From NCBI GenBank assembly GCA_012515235.1, contig JAAYYU010000013.1:1-46377 (forward strand): a DNA stretch of 46,377 nt. The letters run 5' to 3'. The notes under the pieces are model-generated. The model was not told the DNA's origin. It was given only the letters and a program-made list of their open reading frames with translations, and did no database searches. The stretch is from Candidatus Anammoximicrobium sp. Lineage in GTDB: Bacteria; Planctomycetota; Planctomycetia; Pirellulales; Pirellulaceae. Shown piece by piece: positions 16,576 to 24,801 of this stretch (the stretch's first letter is position 1; every line of letters begins with the position of its first letter). The position numbers and the translations under genes are program-made.

Positions 16576-17499
16576 TCAAAGTGGATCGCCTGACGGCACC
16601 CATTCCGGCAGTCGTTGGCCGAGCCGTCGGACCAACGTTCGAAAATCGTCGTCGGTCGAACCGACGTAGGGCGGCAACAGACGGAGCGGGAACTCGGAAT
16701 CGTCCATCTTCGCGAACAACTTGTCGTAGGCCCCGTCGATGCGGCCGGCGGGGATCGTCTCAAACAGCGTCTGCAGGACCAGGCCGACTTCCCGCTGGAT
16801 CGAGGCCAGCGTCGCGACATCGCGGCGTTTCCCGGCTTCCAGCAACGCATGCAACTTCGGCCAGTTCATGATCAGCGACGCCAGCAAGCCGCATTCACCC
16901 AGCAGCGAGCCGTAGGCGAAACCGGTTTCCGACAGGAAGTGCTGCAACGCCGGGGCGTCTTCCAGCAGGCTCTGAATGTGCCTCATCGCATCGCCGGTGT
17001 TCTTCGTCGCCACCAGGTTCGGATGCGCCTCCGCAATCCGGCCGTAGTCCCGGCCCGTCACGATCCGCTTGGCACGCGGCACGTTGTAGTGCAGGAACTG
17101 GCAATCGGGAAACGAGCCGCAGACGGAGTCGAAGAAGCAGAACAGTTCACGATCGTCCAGCGCGCCCCAACTGGGAAGCGAAATCTGGAACTGCCGCACG
17201 CCCCAGTCGCGACAGCGCTGAATCCGCTGAAGGATCGTCCCCAGCGACAGGCTGATCACGCCGACCATCGGCTCGGCCCCGGCCCGGCGCATTTCGTCGG
17301 AAAAGGCCGCTACGACCTGGTCGAACTGCTGATCCGTCACCGCGTAGCCTTCGCCCGTCGTGCCGAAGACGTACACGTGCCTGGTCCCCGCAGACAGCGT
17401 CGTCTGCACCGCGCGCCGGAAAATCGCTTCCGCAAAACGGCCCTGGTCATCCCACGGCACGCAGCACGTCGCCAGGATGCAACGGGGATAACGCTTCAT
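16576..17499 (-). CDS. DapA-family aldolase/lyase (N-acetylneuraminate lyase / dihydrodipicolinate synthase superfamily), copy 1
   Basis: The protein has 307 residues and a TIM-barrel class I aldolase fold. The carboxylate-binding GTTGE motif is at residues 46-50, Tyr138 lies in LHYNVP, and the Schiff-base Lys166 lies in LVATKNTGD. These are the catalytic residues of the family, which cleaves or forms C-C bonds using pyruvate-like ketoacids. It differs strongly from the second copy at 34856-35875, so the two probably have different substrates. Grouping with a sialidase-like gene suggests sialic-acid or sugar-acid breakdown, but this is inference. ATG 17499 has GAGG about 8 nt upstream. It is first in a three-gene minus-strand unit. 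Confidence 0.82.
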   Translation of the reverse strand: MKRYPRCILATCCVPWDDQGRFAEAIFRRAVQTTLSAGTRHVYVFGTTGEGYAVTDQQFDQVVAAFSDEMRRAGAEPMVGVISLSLGTILQRIQRCRDWGVRQFQISLPSWGALDDRELFCFFDSVCGSFPDCQFLHYNVPRAKRIVTGRDYGRIAEAHPNLVATKNTGDAMRHIQSLLEDAPALQHFLSETGFAYGSLLGECGLLASLIMNWPKLHALLEAGKRRDVATLASIQREVGLVLQTLFETIPAGRIDGAYDKLFAKMDDSEFPLRLLPPYVGSTDDDFRTLVRRLGQRLPEWVPSGDPL

Positions 17500-17968
17500 G
17501 GCTCGGTCCTCGATTTCCTAAATGGCCGCTCTCACGACCATCGTACCGCAGCCCAAACGCTGCGTCGACCGCGCAACACGCTGAAGCGGCGATCGAGACC
17601 TTCGTCCACCGCGACCGCGGAAAACGGCGGAGACAACGGCTGCGGTGTCCGCCGCGAATACGCGCGCATATCGAGAACCGGACGGACGCTGGCTTGCGGC
17701 ACCGCGCCGGACAACGCTTCAACACGCGAGCGTCCGAGAGACGGCGCGGGTTGACAACCCCTTCCGACGCCCGAACCGCGAGTCGAAAACCAAGTTGACG
17801 CCGCGTCTGGGCGGCCAAACGACGTGCGGCGATCAGATGCCCGTCAGGCCGCACGCACACCGCGAAAGTCCGGCCGCAGGGCGGACATTCCGGCCCCTGC
17901 GGGAGGTTTTCGGACAGGCCTGGGACGCACTCGGCCCGCGGCGTCTGCGTTCCGCAGACGTCGTCAGA
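17500..17968. other. Intergenic region with a hairpin after the Gfo/Idh/MocA gene
   Basis: No gene is supported in these 469 nt. Next to the stop of the dehydrogenase gene, cgtctgcg ttc cgcagacg (about 17943-17961) forms a compact hairpin without a T-run, which may act as a weak terminator. The rest should hold the promoter for the DapA/HEAT/sialidase group, but none could be read. Confidence 0.4.
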
Positions 17969-19150
17969 TTACTTCACCTCGTCCAGGTTGATCCAGCGTT
18001 TCTCTGCGGCGGAAATCAGCGCCGCCTCCAGCACTCGCTGGGTCTGATACGCGTCCTCAAAATCCGGAATCGGCACCGTCGGCTGCTGGCCGGCGAGCGC
18101 ACACAGGAAATCGTAGGCTTCGTTCGTGAAAGTGTGCTCATAGCCGATGAGATGGGCGTCCGGCCACCAGTTGGCCACGTACGGGTGATCCGCGCCGTGG
18201 GTACACATGATGGTCGTCCAGCCCTGCACGCGGCGGGGGGCCGTGGCGTCGTAGTATTCCAGTTCGTTCATCCGTTCAAAATCAAACTTCAGCGAGCCCT
18301 TGGTTCCGTTGATCTCGAATCCATTCCGGTTCTGGTTCCCCGTGCCTTGGCGGCAAGCTTCGAAGCTGGCCACCGCGCCCCCGGAGAACCGGGCCAGGAA
18401 CAGCACCGTGTCGTCGACCGTCACGTCGCCGTATTCCTCGCTCGCCTTCACTCCGTCGCCGATCCCGCCCGCAGACACGCCCGTCATCTTCTTCCGCTTC
18501 TTGACAAACGTCTCGGCGATCGCTCCACAAATCTCGGTGATGTCCTGGCCCGTTACGAACCGCGTCATGTCCACGATGTGCGCGTTCAGATCGCCGTGGG
18601 CTCCGGAGCCGGTCAGTTCCTTGACGAACCGCCAAGTCAGCGGCACCGAGTCGCCGGCCCAGTCCTGCAGATAGTGGGCGCGCACGTGGCGAATGTCGCC
18701 GATCACGCCCTCCTTTACCAGCTGATGGGCCAGAGCCACCGCCGGGCAGCGGCGGTAGCAGAACCAGACGGCCGTCGGCACGCCCGCCTTTTTGGCCGCC
18801 TGGGCCATCTCGCGAGCCTCGGACAACGTGGCGGCGATGGGTTTCTCGCAAGCCACCGCCTTGCCCGCCGCGATCGCCGCCTTGGCGGGCGGAGCGTGCA
18901 TGAAGTTCGGCGTGACGATGTCTACCAACCCTATGTCGGGCGACTTGACGACCTGTTCCCAATCGGTTGACGCGTTCTGCCAACCCCAGTTCTCGGCAAA
19001 CACCCGCGGGTTCTCTTCCGGCTGGCCAAACACGGTGTGCATCACCGGCTTGATCGGGCTCTTGAAGAACCTCGCCACCTGACCCCAGGCGTTCGAGTGC
19101 GACCGCCCCATGAACCCCTGACCGATCATCGCTACGTTAATCGTCTTCAT
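17969..19150 (-). CDS. Gfo/Idh/MocA-family sugar oxidoreductase
   Basis: The protein has 393 residues. An N-terminal NAD(P)-binding Rossmann domain (NVAMIGQGFMGRSHSNAW, residues 5-22) is followed by the family motif ACEKPIAATLSEA, whose Lys is catalytic in relatives, and then an alpha/beta substrate domain with GDLNAHIVDMTRFVTGQDIT. Relatives oxidise sugars or inositols; planctomycetes hold many copies and the substrate cannot be read from sequence. No Tat signal is present, so it is cytoplasmic. ATG 19150 has a good AAGGAG 8 nt upstream. It faces folE divergently. Confidence 0.88.
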   Translation of the reverse strand: MKTINVAMIGQGFMGRSHSNAWGQVARFFKSPIKPVMHTVFGQPEENPRVFAENWGWQNASTDWEQVVKSPDIGLVDIVTPNFMHAPPAKAAIAAGKAVACEKPIAATLSEAREMAQAAKKAGVPTAVWFCYRRCPAVALAHQLVKEGVIGDIRHVRAHYLQDWAGDSVPLTWRFVKELTGSGAHGDLNAHIVDMTRFVTGQDITEICGAIAETFVKKRKKMTGVSAGGIGDGVKASEEYGDVTVDDTVLFLARFSGGAVASFEACRQGTGNQNRNGFEINGTKGSLKFDFERMNELEYYDATAPRRVQGWTTIMCTHGADHPYVANWWPDAHLIGYEHTFTNEAYDFLCALAGQQPTVPIPDFEDAYQTQRVLEAALISAAEKRWINLDEVK

Positions 19151-19461
19151 GCATGTCTCCTTGTCCTGCGTTCAATCGCGACCGAACGTTCTGCGCACTC
19201 GATTTGTAAGCCGGCTTGTCCCGTTTTTCAAGGGGGCGATAACCGCGAATGGACTTTACCCACAAGGACTTCGGACTCGCCACCGCCCTGAAAACCAAGC
19301 TCGTTTCCCAACTCCCAATCCGATCCAGGAGATTATCGGGAAATCTGCCTCGGCGCTCCTTGAAAATGCCCCGTGTCTCACTAGAAAGCTAGAGACTTCA
19401 ATTTAAGCAAGAAACCATTGGTAAAACAACGACGGACGAGTATCCGAGGGAGTTTCTGCCC
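19151..19461. other. Divergent promoter region between the dehydrogenase gene and folE
   Basis: It is 311 nt without a gene. It must drive both divergent genes, but no convincing -35/-10 pair was identified. The segment 19390-19440 is comparatively AT-rich, as expected upstream of folE. Confidence 0.4.
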
Positions 19462-20100
19462 ATGCCGCGCGCATTAGAGCGTTCCCGATCGCATCTTCCC
19501 GACCGTTTCTCGCTGGAGCCTGACAACGTGGAACGAGACGAGGTTGACCTGCGGGCCATCGAGGGGGCCGTACGGACCATTCTGCAGGCGATCGGAGAGG
19601 ATCCGGATCGTCCCGGCTTGCTGGACACGCCGCGTCGAGTGGCCCGGATGTATCGCGAGATGTTCGCGGGCCTGAAGTTGGACCCCGCGCGGCACCTGCG
19701 CGTCACGTTTCCGGAGGAGTACGACGAGATGGTGCTGGTGCGCGACATCAGTTTCACGAGCATGTGCGAACACCACCTGCTGCCGTTCAGCGGGGTGGCG
19801 CACGTGGCGTACATCCCTAACGGGCGCGTGACGGGACTCAGCAAGTTGGCCCGCGTGGTGGACGAAGTCGCCCGGCGGCCGCAGGTGCAAGAGCGGATGA
19901 CGGGCCAGATCGCCGACTTGGTCGAACAGGAACTGGACAGCCAGGGGGTGGCGGTGGTGGTCAGCGCGGAGCATTCCTGCATGTCGATCCGGGGCATCCG
20001 CAAGCCGGGCAGTCGGACGGTGACCAGCGCTTTGCGCGGCGTGTTCAAGACCAACGAATCCACGCGCGCCGAGGTCATGTCGCTGATCAACCAGAAGTAG
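19462..20100 (+). CDS. folE: GTP cyclohydrolase I
   Basis: The protein has 212 residues and converts GTP to 7,8-dihydroneopterin triphosphate, the entry to folate, biopterin and the 7-deazaguanine (queuosine) pathway. Zinc ligands Cys102 and His105 lie in [14 protein letters not shown] and Cys173 in [11 protein letters not shown], all conserved. [19 protein letters not shown] and [20 protein letters not shown] are further signatures. About 30 residues precede the core, slightly longer than usual. ATG 19462 has GGGAG about 11 nt upstream. The QueD/PTPS-type gene 82 nt downstream uses its product. Confidence 0.93.
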   Translation: MPRALERSRSHLPDRFSLEPDNVERDEVDLRAIEGAVRTILQAIGEDPDRPGLLDTPRRVARMYREMFAGLKLDPARHLRVTFPEEYDEMVLVRDISFTSMCEHHLLPFSGVAHVAYIPNGRVTGLSKLARVVDEVARRPQVQERMTGQIADLVEQELDSQGVAVVVSAEHSCMSIRGIRKPGSRTVTSALRGVFKTNESTRAEVMSLINQK

Positions 20101-20182
20101 GACTTCGTCGTCGCGATTCCGCCGAAACGAAACCGTTGAAAGAAAGCCGGGTTTGTGGCACAGCACGCCCGAGACCTCCGCC

Positions 20183-20665
20183 ATGATCATCCAGAAGCAC
20201 TACAAATTCTACGCCGCCCACCGCAACGAAGAAATGCAGGACAAGTGCCGCAACCTGCATGGCCACCGCTACGGCGTGACCTGTTTTTTTGAAGTCGAGC
20301 GGACCAGTTCGTATTCGACGCTGTTCTCGGATTTCGACGACAAGATTGAACCCTTGTTGAAGTCCGAGTACGATCACGGCCTGCTTATCAACGTGCACGA
20401 CCCGTTGTACGAGACGCTGTGCGAGCACATGGAGCGGACAGGCGAATGCCTGAAGCTGAAGAAGTTCACCGTGCCCACGTCGGTCGAGAACTTGGCCCAT
20501 CAGTTGTTCACGGAAATCACCGAACTCGGCTTCCGCCTGAACCGCCTCGAAATCCGCGAGACGGACACGTCCGTGGTCGCGTACACGCGGGACGACTGGG
20601 TTGCCGACAATCGCCATTTCGCCCGCCGCGAGCCGCGGGGCCCGTGCCGCGTCGCGACTGGCTGA
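20183..20665 (+). CDS. queD: 6-carboxytetrahydropterin synthase / 6-pyruvoyltetrahydropterin synthase family (QueD-like)
   Basis: The protein has 160 residues. Family enzymes take dihydroneopterin triphosphate to 6-carboxy- or 6-pyruvoyl-tetrahydropterin. Zinc histidines are His13 (AAHRNEE), His26 and His28 (LHGHRYG); Cys22 sits at the catalytic position (DKCRNLHGH). YDHGLLINV and PTSVENLAHQLF complete the signature. Pairing with folE supports the queuosine precursor route, although queC and queE are not in the window and a biopterin route is possible. ATG 20183 is preferred to a TTG ten codons upstream because the protein then begins at the conserved strand. About fifteen C-terminal residues (RREPRGPCRVATG end) extend beyond the fold. 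Confidence 0.85.
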   Translation: MIIQKHYKFYAAHRNEEMQDKCRNLHGHRYGVTCFFEVERTSSYSTLFSDFDDKIEPLLKSEYDHGLLINVHDPLYETLCEHMERTGECLKLKKFTVPTSVENLAHQLFTEITELGFRLNRLEIRETDTSVVAYTRDDWVADNRHFARREPRGPCRVATG

Positions 20666-20961
20666 GTCAGCCCGGTCTGGCCTGGTGACGAAGTTCGCCG
20701 GTCGTGGAAGAAGGGTGACTGGCTCTGGGTTGCGTTGGAAGCCCTTCGGGAAAAAACCCGCCGCGTGGCGCCTGGCCTCGTTTTCTTTCGATTCGGCGGG
20801 CTTACGGCGTCCGCCCGCGCGCAGCCCGCACCTCTGGCGATTTCAGCCGATGCTCATGGCCTGAGACGAGTTCAATGGTACAATTCGCAGGCACCAGCGG
20901 GGCTCCCTGCTGGCGGTGATCAGGGCGTCGTGGGATGGCGATTTGACGGGAGGACAGGCAG

Positions 20962-21576
20962 ATGGCCAAGGGCGACCGGACAACTTCGAGTCAGTCAGAG
21001 CAGGTTCTTCACTGGCTGTGCCGCGACTTCGACACGACGGAAAAGTGGAAACGAGCAGCCCGCTCCGTGTTCCTCAAGACCCTGGGAGACAGCGTGCTGG
21101 CCCGATACTATTTAGCCGACGACATCAGGCAGGAGGTCACGGGGGCCGCCGAGAGCCCGCCGCCGTCGGTCAACTCGCCAGAAGAGGACGGCTTCGGCCT
21201 CCAGGCTGTCGCTCGCCCCAAAGTGGCTTCTCCCTACGTCAATTGGATTTGGGTCGCGGACTACTTTCTGCTGGCGGCCGCCAATGCGTGGGATGAACTC
21301 GACGAAGAAAACCAAAAGCGGCGTGACGCGTACAGAAGGGCCTTCGACGGATGGGAGGCCAGAAAGAAGGTGTCCGCCGTTCGGACGTACTTGGAAGGAC
21401 ACCCAGAAGCTGACGACGAAGAGGTGAAAAGGGAGCTGAAAAAGAGCGGCAGCGAAATCGCCAACATTCAGATCTCGCTGGCGAGAAAAACGCCGTATGA
21501 CACGTGTCCGGGCAAGGCCGAGCTGGAGCCGGAACCGCCGCCCTACCTGGCCCCTTACCAGTCGCTTTACTTCTGA
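20962..21576 (+). CDS. Conserved-looking protein of unknown function (204 residues)
   Basis: No family was recognised. The protein is soluble, with no signal peptide or membrane segment. It has a charged central part rich in Glu/Lys (DELDEENQKRRDAYRRAF, VKRELKKSGSEIANIQISL) likely to form helices, and a proline-rich tail ending PYLAPYQSLYF. An aromatic patch YVNWIWVADYFLLAAANAW sits in the middle. ATG 20962 has GGGAGG 8 nt upstream, which supports a real gene, and the AAA/GAA-rich codon choice is milder in GC than its neighbours. A TGGTACAAT (20875-20883) upstream could be an extended -10 promoter. The BNR gene starts 216 nt downstream. Confidence 0.65.
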   Translation: MAKGDRTTSSQSEQVLHWLCRDFDTTEKWKRAARSVFLKTLGDSVLARYYLADDIRQEVTGAAESPPPSVNSPEEDGFGLQAVARPKVASPYVNWIWVADYFLLAAANAWDELDEENQKRRDAYRRAFDGWEARKKVSAVRTYLEGHPEADDEEVKRELKKSGSEIANIQISLARKTPYDTCPGKAELEPEPPPYLAPYQSLYF

Positions 21577-21792
21577 ATCACACCGTGGCCCATCGCGGGC
21601 AGTCCCTCCGCCGGACCGGAGTCTCCCGCTCCGATCACCACGGCGTCTGCCGCGCGCAGCATCCGGCCCCTGGGGGCTTGGCGCAGCCCACCGGCCCGGA
21701 TAGGAAACTGACATCCGTCGCCAGTGCGACGGGGACTTGCAGTTCGGGGAACATGCGGCGATGGCCGTCTGATACGAAGGAGAACGAGAGAG

Positions 21793-24345
21793 ATGACGCG
21801 ATGCAAAGGCCAGGGGGTGGTCTGGGGGCTAACGCTGTTGGCTGCCTTGGAAGCGGTGCAGGCAGGGGCAGCGGATGCGGTACCCGCCAGGCACGGTCCC
21901 GGGGAAGCATGCCTGGGGGGGCTCGGAGGAGTGTACCTGCTGGCCGAACCGGGCGAGTTGACGATTGAGGTCCTGAAACGGGACCGGAATCGGCGCGGGA
22001 GCACGGCGGAATTGCGGGCCATTCTCGTCGGACCGGAGCGGCGCGTGATCCAGGAGGCGACGATTCCGGACGATGGCCAAGCGCGCGGCAGCGGCTGGGG
22101 ACCGGTCCAACAGACACGGCTTTCCGCACGTGTCCCACGGAAGGGCCTCTATGTGTTGAATATCACCGTGTCGCAGGACCGCTACGGCGAAGAGATCGCG
22201 TGGGGCTTCGCGACGAACTGCCCGCGATACCTGATCGAAACGGCGCGCGGCCACAAGGACGAACGGCATCAGGAACCGATCGTACTGTGGGGTTCCGAAC
22301 AGCCTGCGGACGTGTGCTTTTTGCCTCGAAAAGGCCCGCTGAATATCGAGGTCTCCGGTCTTCCTGCGTCGGCCACAAAGCTCGACCTGTTCGATGCGAA
22401 CGGCACGCTCCTCCGCGAAATTGCGGTTGCTGGCGACGGCACGGCTGCGTGCAGCGTGCCGGCCAGCATGGCTCGCGACCGCGCGCCGTGGCGGCTGCAC
22501 CTGCCAACCCGGCAAGCTACGATTCAGATCGACGGCGTGACACGTTGGGACGGCGATGACGCCTGGCCCGATCTGTGCTGCTGGACGACGGAGCCCGAAT
22601 CGTTCTTCCCGCTGCTGGATTACCGTTGGCTGCTGACGCCCTATTCCCGAATCGTCTATGCCCCTGCCGGCGAACGGGCCGAAGCGGTGTTCCGCGTTCA
22701 CAACAACAGCGGCCGGAAGCAGACAATTCAACTGGCGATCGAGTTCCCCGGTGAGTCGTGGCCGGTTGAACTGGCGGCAAGCCAAGTCACGCTGGGCGGC
22801 AAGCGGGCCGCCGAGGTGACCGTGCGCGGTGCCGTTGCTGCGGACGGGAAACCGCGGATTTGCCACCTCCGCGGCACGCCGGCCGAGACGCCGGAGTTGA
22901 CGACGTATGCGACGCTGGAAATCCGCGGCGGCGAAGCTCCGGCAAGCCAACCGCTGGCCCTGCCGCTGACGCTGAAGGCGTACCGGCACGAGAATGAACA
23001 GTTCGGCCACGTGGCCGATTTCCCCGTCGACAGCCAGGTCTACTTCGATCCGCAGAATCGCCCGTTCATCTGCGCAGAGGGCGGGGTTGCTGCGCTGCGT
23101 AACGGCCGCTGGACCGTGACCGATTTGCGCCACAACGTGCACTCGGCCGGGGGCGCCAGCGAAAGAGATTCCTATCGGCTCTACGGCTCGAAGGTCGCTT
23201 TCGATCGAGACGGCGGAGTCTACGTCTTGGCCCTGACGGGACGGCAAGCGGCCCTGTTGCATTCGACCGACGGCGGCCGCACGTTTAACGCCTGTCCGAT
23301 TCCCGGCCGCGAAGGCCGGTCGGGGTCTTACGACTTCGAGCAGTTCTCCGGACACAACGGGGTTTCAGGGAGTGGGACACAGGCGGAGAATGGGACAGGC
23401 ACCGATCGTCCTGATCGGAGCCAGTCCCAGGCGGAAAATGGGACAGGCACCGATCGTCCTGATCGGAGCCAGTCCCGTTTTCCGCCGCCGATTGTCCGGA
23501 ATAGCTTGACGGGCAGTGACCCGAAGCTGTTCTGGCGGCGGTTGCACGACGTCGAGTTGTTTGCGCCGAAATTCGACGGCGGGCGACTGGTGGTGGGCGA
23601 GCCGATCTTGGTCTCGCGCAAGGGCATCGGCCTAGCCTCGCACTCCGGGATTCCCTCCAGCCTGGTTTCGCGAGGCGACAAGGTCCACCTGGTCTGGGCC
23701 GAAGCAACTGAACCGACGGAAAAGGTGCCGGGCGTGCCGACGTACGTGGTCACGTACGATCGGGCGACGGGAAAACTGGGCGCGCCCGCGCTGGTCGGCT
23801 ACGGCGCGCCGCCCAACGACATTCACAATTCGCCCAGCATCACGATGGACAGCCAGGGCTACCTGCACGTCCTGGCCGGCACGCACGGCCGGCCGTTCCA
23901 GTACGCCCGGTCCCTGAAACCGAACGACTCCGCGGGCGGCTGGACGCCGGCGGAACCGGTGGGCGCGGATTTGTCGCAGACCTACATCGGCTTTGTCTGC
24001 GGTCCAGACGACACGCTGCACCTGGCCTATCGCCTCTGGCACCGCGGCGAGCAGCCATACCCGAAGAGCCACTACGCGACCCTGTCTTACAGCCGCAAGC
24101 GGCCCGGCCAACCTTGGGAAGCGCCCCGCGACTTGATCGTGCCGCCGTTTTCCGAATACAGCGTGTACTACCATCGCCTGACCATCGACCGGCAGGGACG
24201 GCTGTTCCTGTCGTACGACTACTGGTCGACGCTGTGGTTCTACCGCAACGATCAGCCCGGACGCCGCCGCACGGTCATGATGAGTCCCGATGGCGGCCAG
24301 ACGTGGCGGCTGGCGACGAGCCGCGACTTGGCGGGCGATCGCTGA
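21793..24345 (+). CDS. Secreted BNR-repeat protein
   Basis: The protein has 850 residues. The signal peptide is near GVVWGLTLLAALEAVQAGAA (residues 8-27). The N-terminal half has two beta-rich regions without a recognised family, including a possible carbohydrate-binding fold near residues 280-400 (RAEAVFRVHNNSGRKQTIQL). The C-terminal half is a BNR-type propeller with Asp boxes HSTDGGRTFNACPIPG and MSPDGGQTWRLATSRD and a long run like WAEATEPTEKVPGVPTYVV. Probably an extracellular sugar-binding or hydrolytic protein. ATG 21793 is chosen, with AAGGAG about 10 nt upstream and the signal peptide right behind it. Two tandem palindromic repeats are read in frame at 23384-23490, inside the propeller. 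Confidence 0.8.
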   Translation: MTRCKGQGVVWGLTLLAALEAVQAGAADAVPARHGPGEACLGGLGGVYLLAEPGELTIEVLKRDRNRRGSTAELRAILVGPERRVIQEATIPDDGQARGSGWGPVQQTRLSARVPRKGLYVLNITVSQDRYGEEIAWGFATNCPRYLIETARGHKDERHQEPIVLWGSEQPADVCFLPRKGPLNIEVSGLPASATKLDLFDANGTLLREIAVAGDGTAACSVPASMARDRAPWRLHLPTRQATIQIDGVTRWDGDDAWPDLCCWTTEPESFFPLLDYRWLLTPYSRIVYAPAGERAEAVFRVHNNSGRKQTIQLAIEFPGESWPVELAASQVTLGGKRAAEVTVRGAVAADGKPRICHLRGTPAETPELTTYATLEIRGGEAPASQPLALPLTLKAYRHENEQFGHVADFPVDSQVYFDPQNRPFICAEGGVAALRNGRWTVTDLRHNVHSAGGASERDSYRLYGSKVAFDRDGGVYVLALTGRQAALLHSTDGGRTFNACPIPGREGRSGSYDFEQFSGHNGVSGSGTQAENGTGTDRPDRSQSQAENGTGTDRPDRSQSRFPPPIVRNSLTGSDPKLFWRRLHDVELFAPKFDGGRLVVGEPILVSRKGIGLASHSGIPSSLVSRGDKVHLVWAEATEPTEKVPGVPTYVVTYDRATGKLGAPALVGYGAPPNDIHNSPSITMDSQGYLHVLAGTHGRPFQYARSLKPNDSAGGWTPAEPVGADLSQTYIGFVCGPDDTLHLAYRLWHRGEQPYPKSHYATLSYSRKRPGQPWEAPRDLIVPPFSEYSVYYHRLTIDRQGRLFLSYDYWSTLWFYRNDQPGRRRTVMMSPDGGQTWRLATSRDLAGDR
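23384..23490. repeat. Double REP-like palindrome inside the BNR-repeat gene
   Basis: Two units of the same hairpin family as in the PQQ-propeller gene, but a variant: the core gggacaggcaccgatcgtcc is identical while the outer arms are ggcggaaaa and ttttccgcc. The units start 48 nt apart (gggacaggc at 23392 and 23440), so the frame is kept, and both are read as T-G-T-D-R-P-D-R-S-Q. A degenerate gggacacaggc at 23375 may be a decayed third unit. Confidence 0.88.
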
Positions 24346-24404
24346 TCGCCGCATGGCCGGCCGCGATCGAGACCTGTTGGATGTCAAGAGACGGGAGTCC
24401 CACG

Positions 24405-24614
24405 ATGCCGAAGGCCGGAAGCCACCTGCCGACGAGACAGGTTGACATGTCGGCCGAGGCGATTGATCAGCGATTGCGCGACTTGGCACAGCTCTACAAG
24501 CTGGGCATGTCGCTCCGCGATGTGACGCTGGTGGGGAAAGCCCGCCGACCTGCCTCGAGGGGGCCATTCCCCCGGAAACGACCGCGCAGGCTGGGTCCCG
24601 GTTCGGGGGCGTGA
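24405..24614 (+). CDS. Small protein of unknown function (69 residues)
   Basis: An open frame begins MPKAGSHLPTRQVDMSAEAI and continues DQRLRDLAQLYKLGMSLRDV before an Arg/Pro-rich end. It has GGGAG 7 nt upstream. The middle reads like a genuine amphipathic helix rather than shadow translation, and its arrangement just after the BNR gene suggests co-transcription. The last 25 residues are low complexity and may not be native. An internal Met at about residue 15 is an alternative start. No family is recognised. Confidence 0.45.
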   Translation: MPKAGSHLPTRQVDMSAEAIDQRLRDLAQLYKLGMSLRDVTLVGKARRPASRGPFPRKRPRRLGPGSGA

Positions 24615-24670
24615 TGCCGCATCTTCGGGTCGCGTCCGGAATCCGCGTCATCCCGGTGATTGACCGAAGC

Positions 24671-24768
24671 GGGGTCAGGCGTACAGAATTCAGTTTTGGC
24701 CGAGCAAGGTCGTTCCAGCGGGCTGGACTCGCCATCGGCCAAGAATTGAATTCTGTACGTCTGACCCC
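24671..24768. repeat. 98-bp inverted-repeat element, copy 1 (left of the DUF4838 gene)
   Basis: The left arm 24671-24703 begins ggggtcaggcgtacagaatt. The right arm 24735-24768 is its near-perfect complement, ending gtacgtctgacccc; the two differ at a few positions and by one base. The 31-bp loop (24704-24734) starts gcaaggtcgtt. Copy 2 (26740-26836) has the same loop start in opposite orientation. Confidence 0.88.
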
Positions 24769-24801
24769 AGTTCCGAGTCCCACCCCCAGGAGGCCGCTCT
24801 G

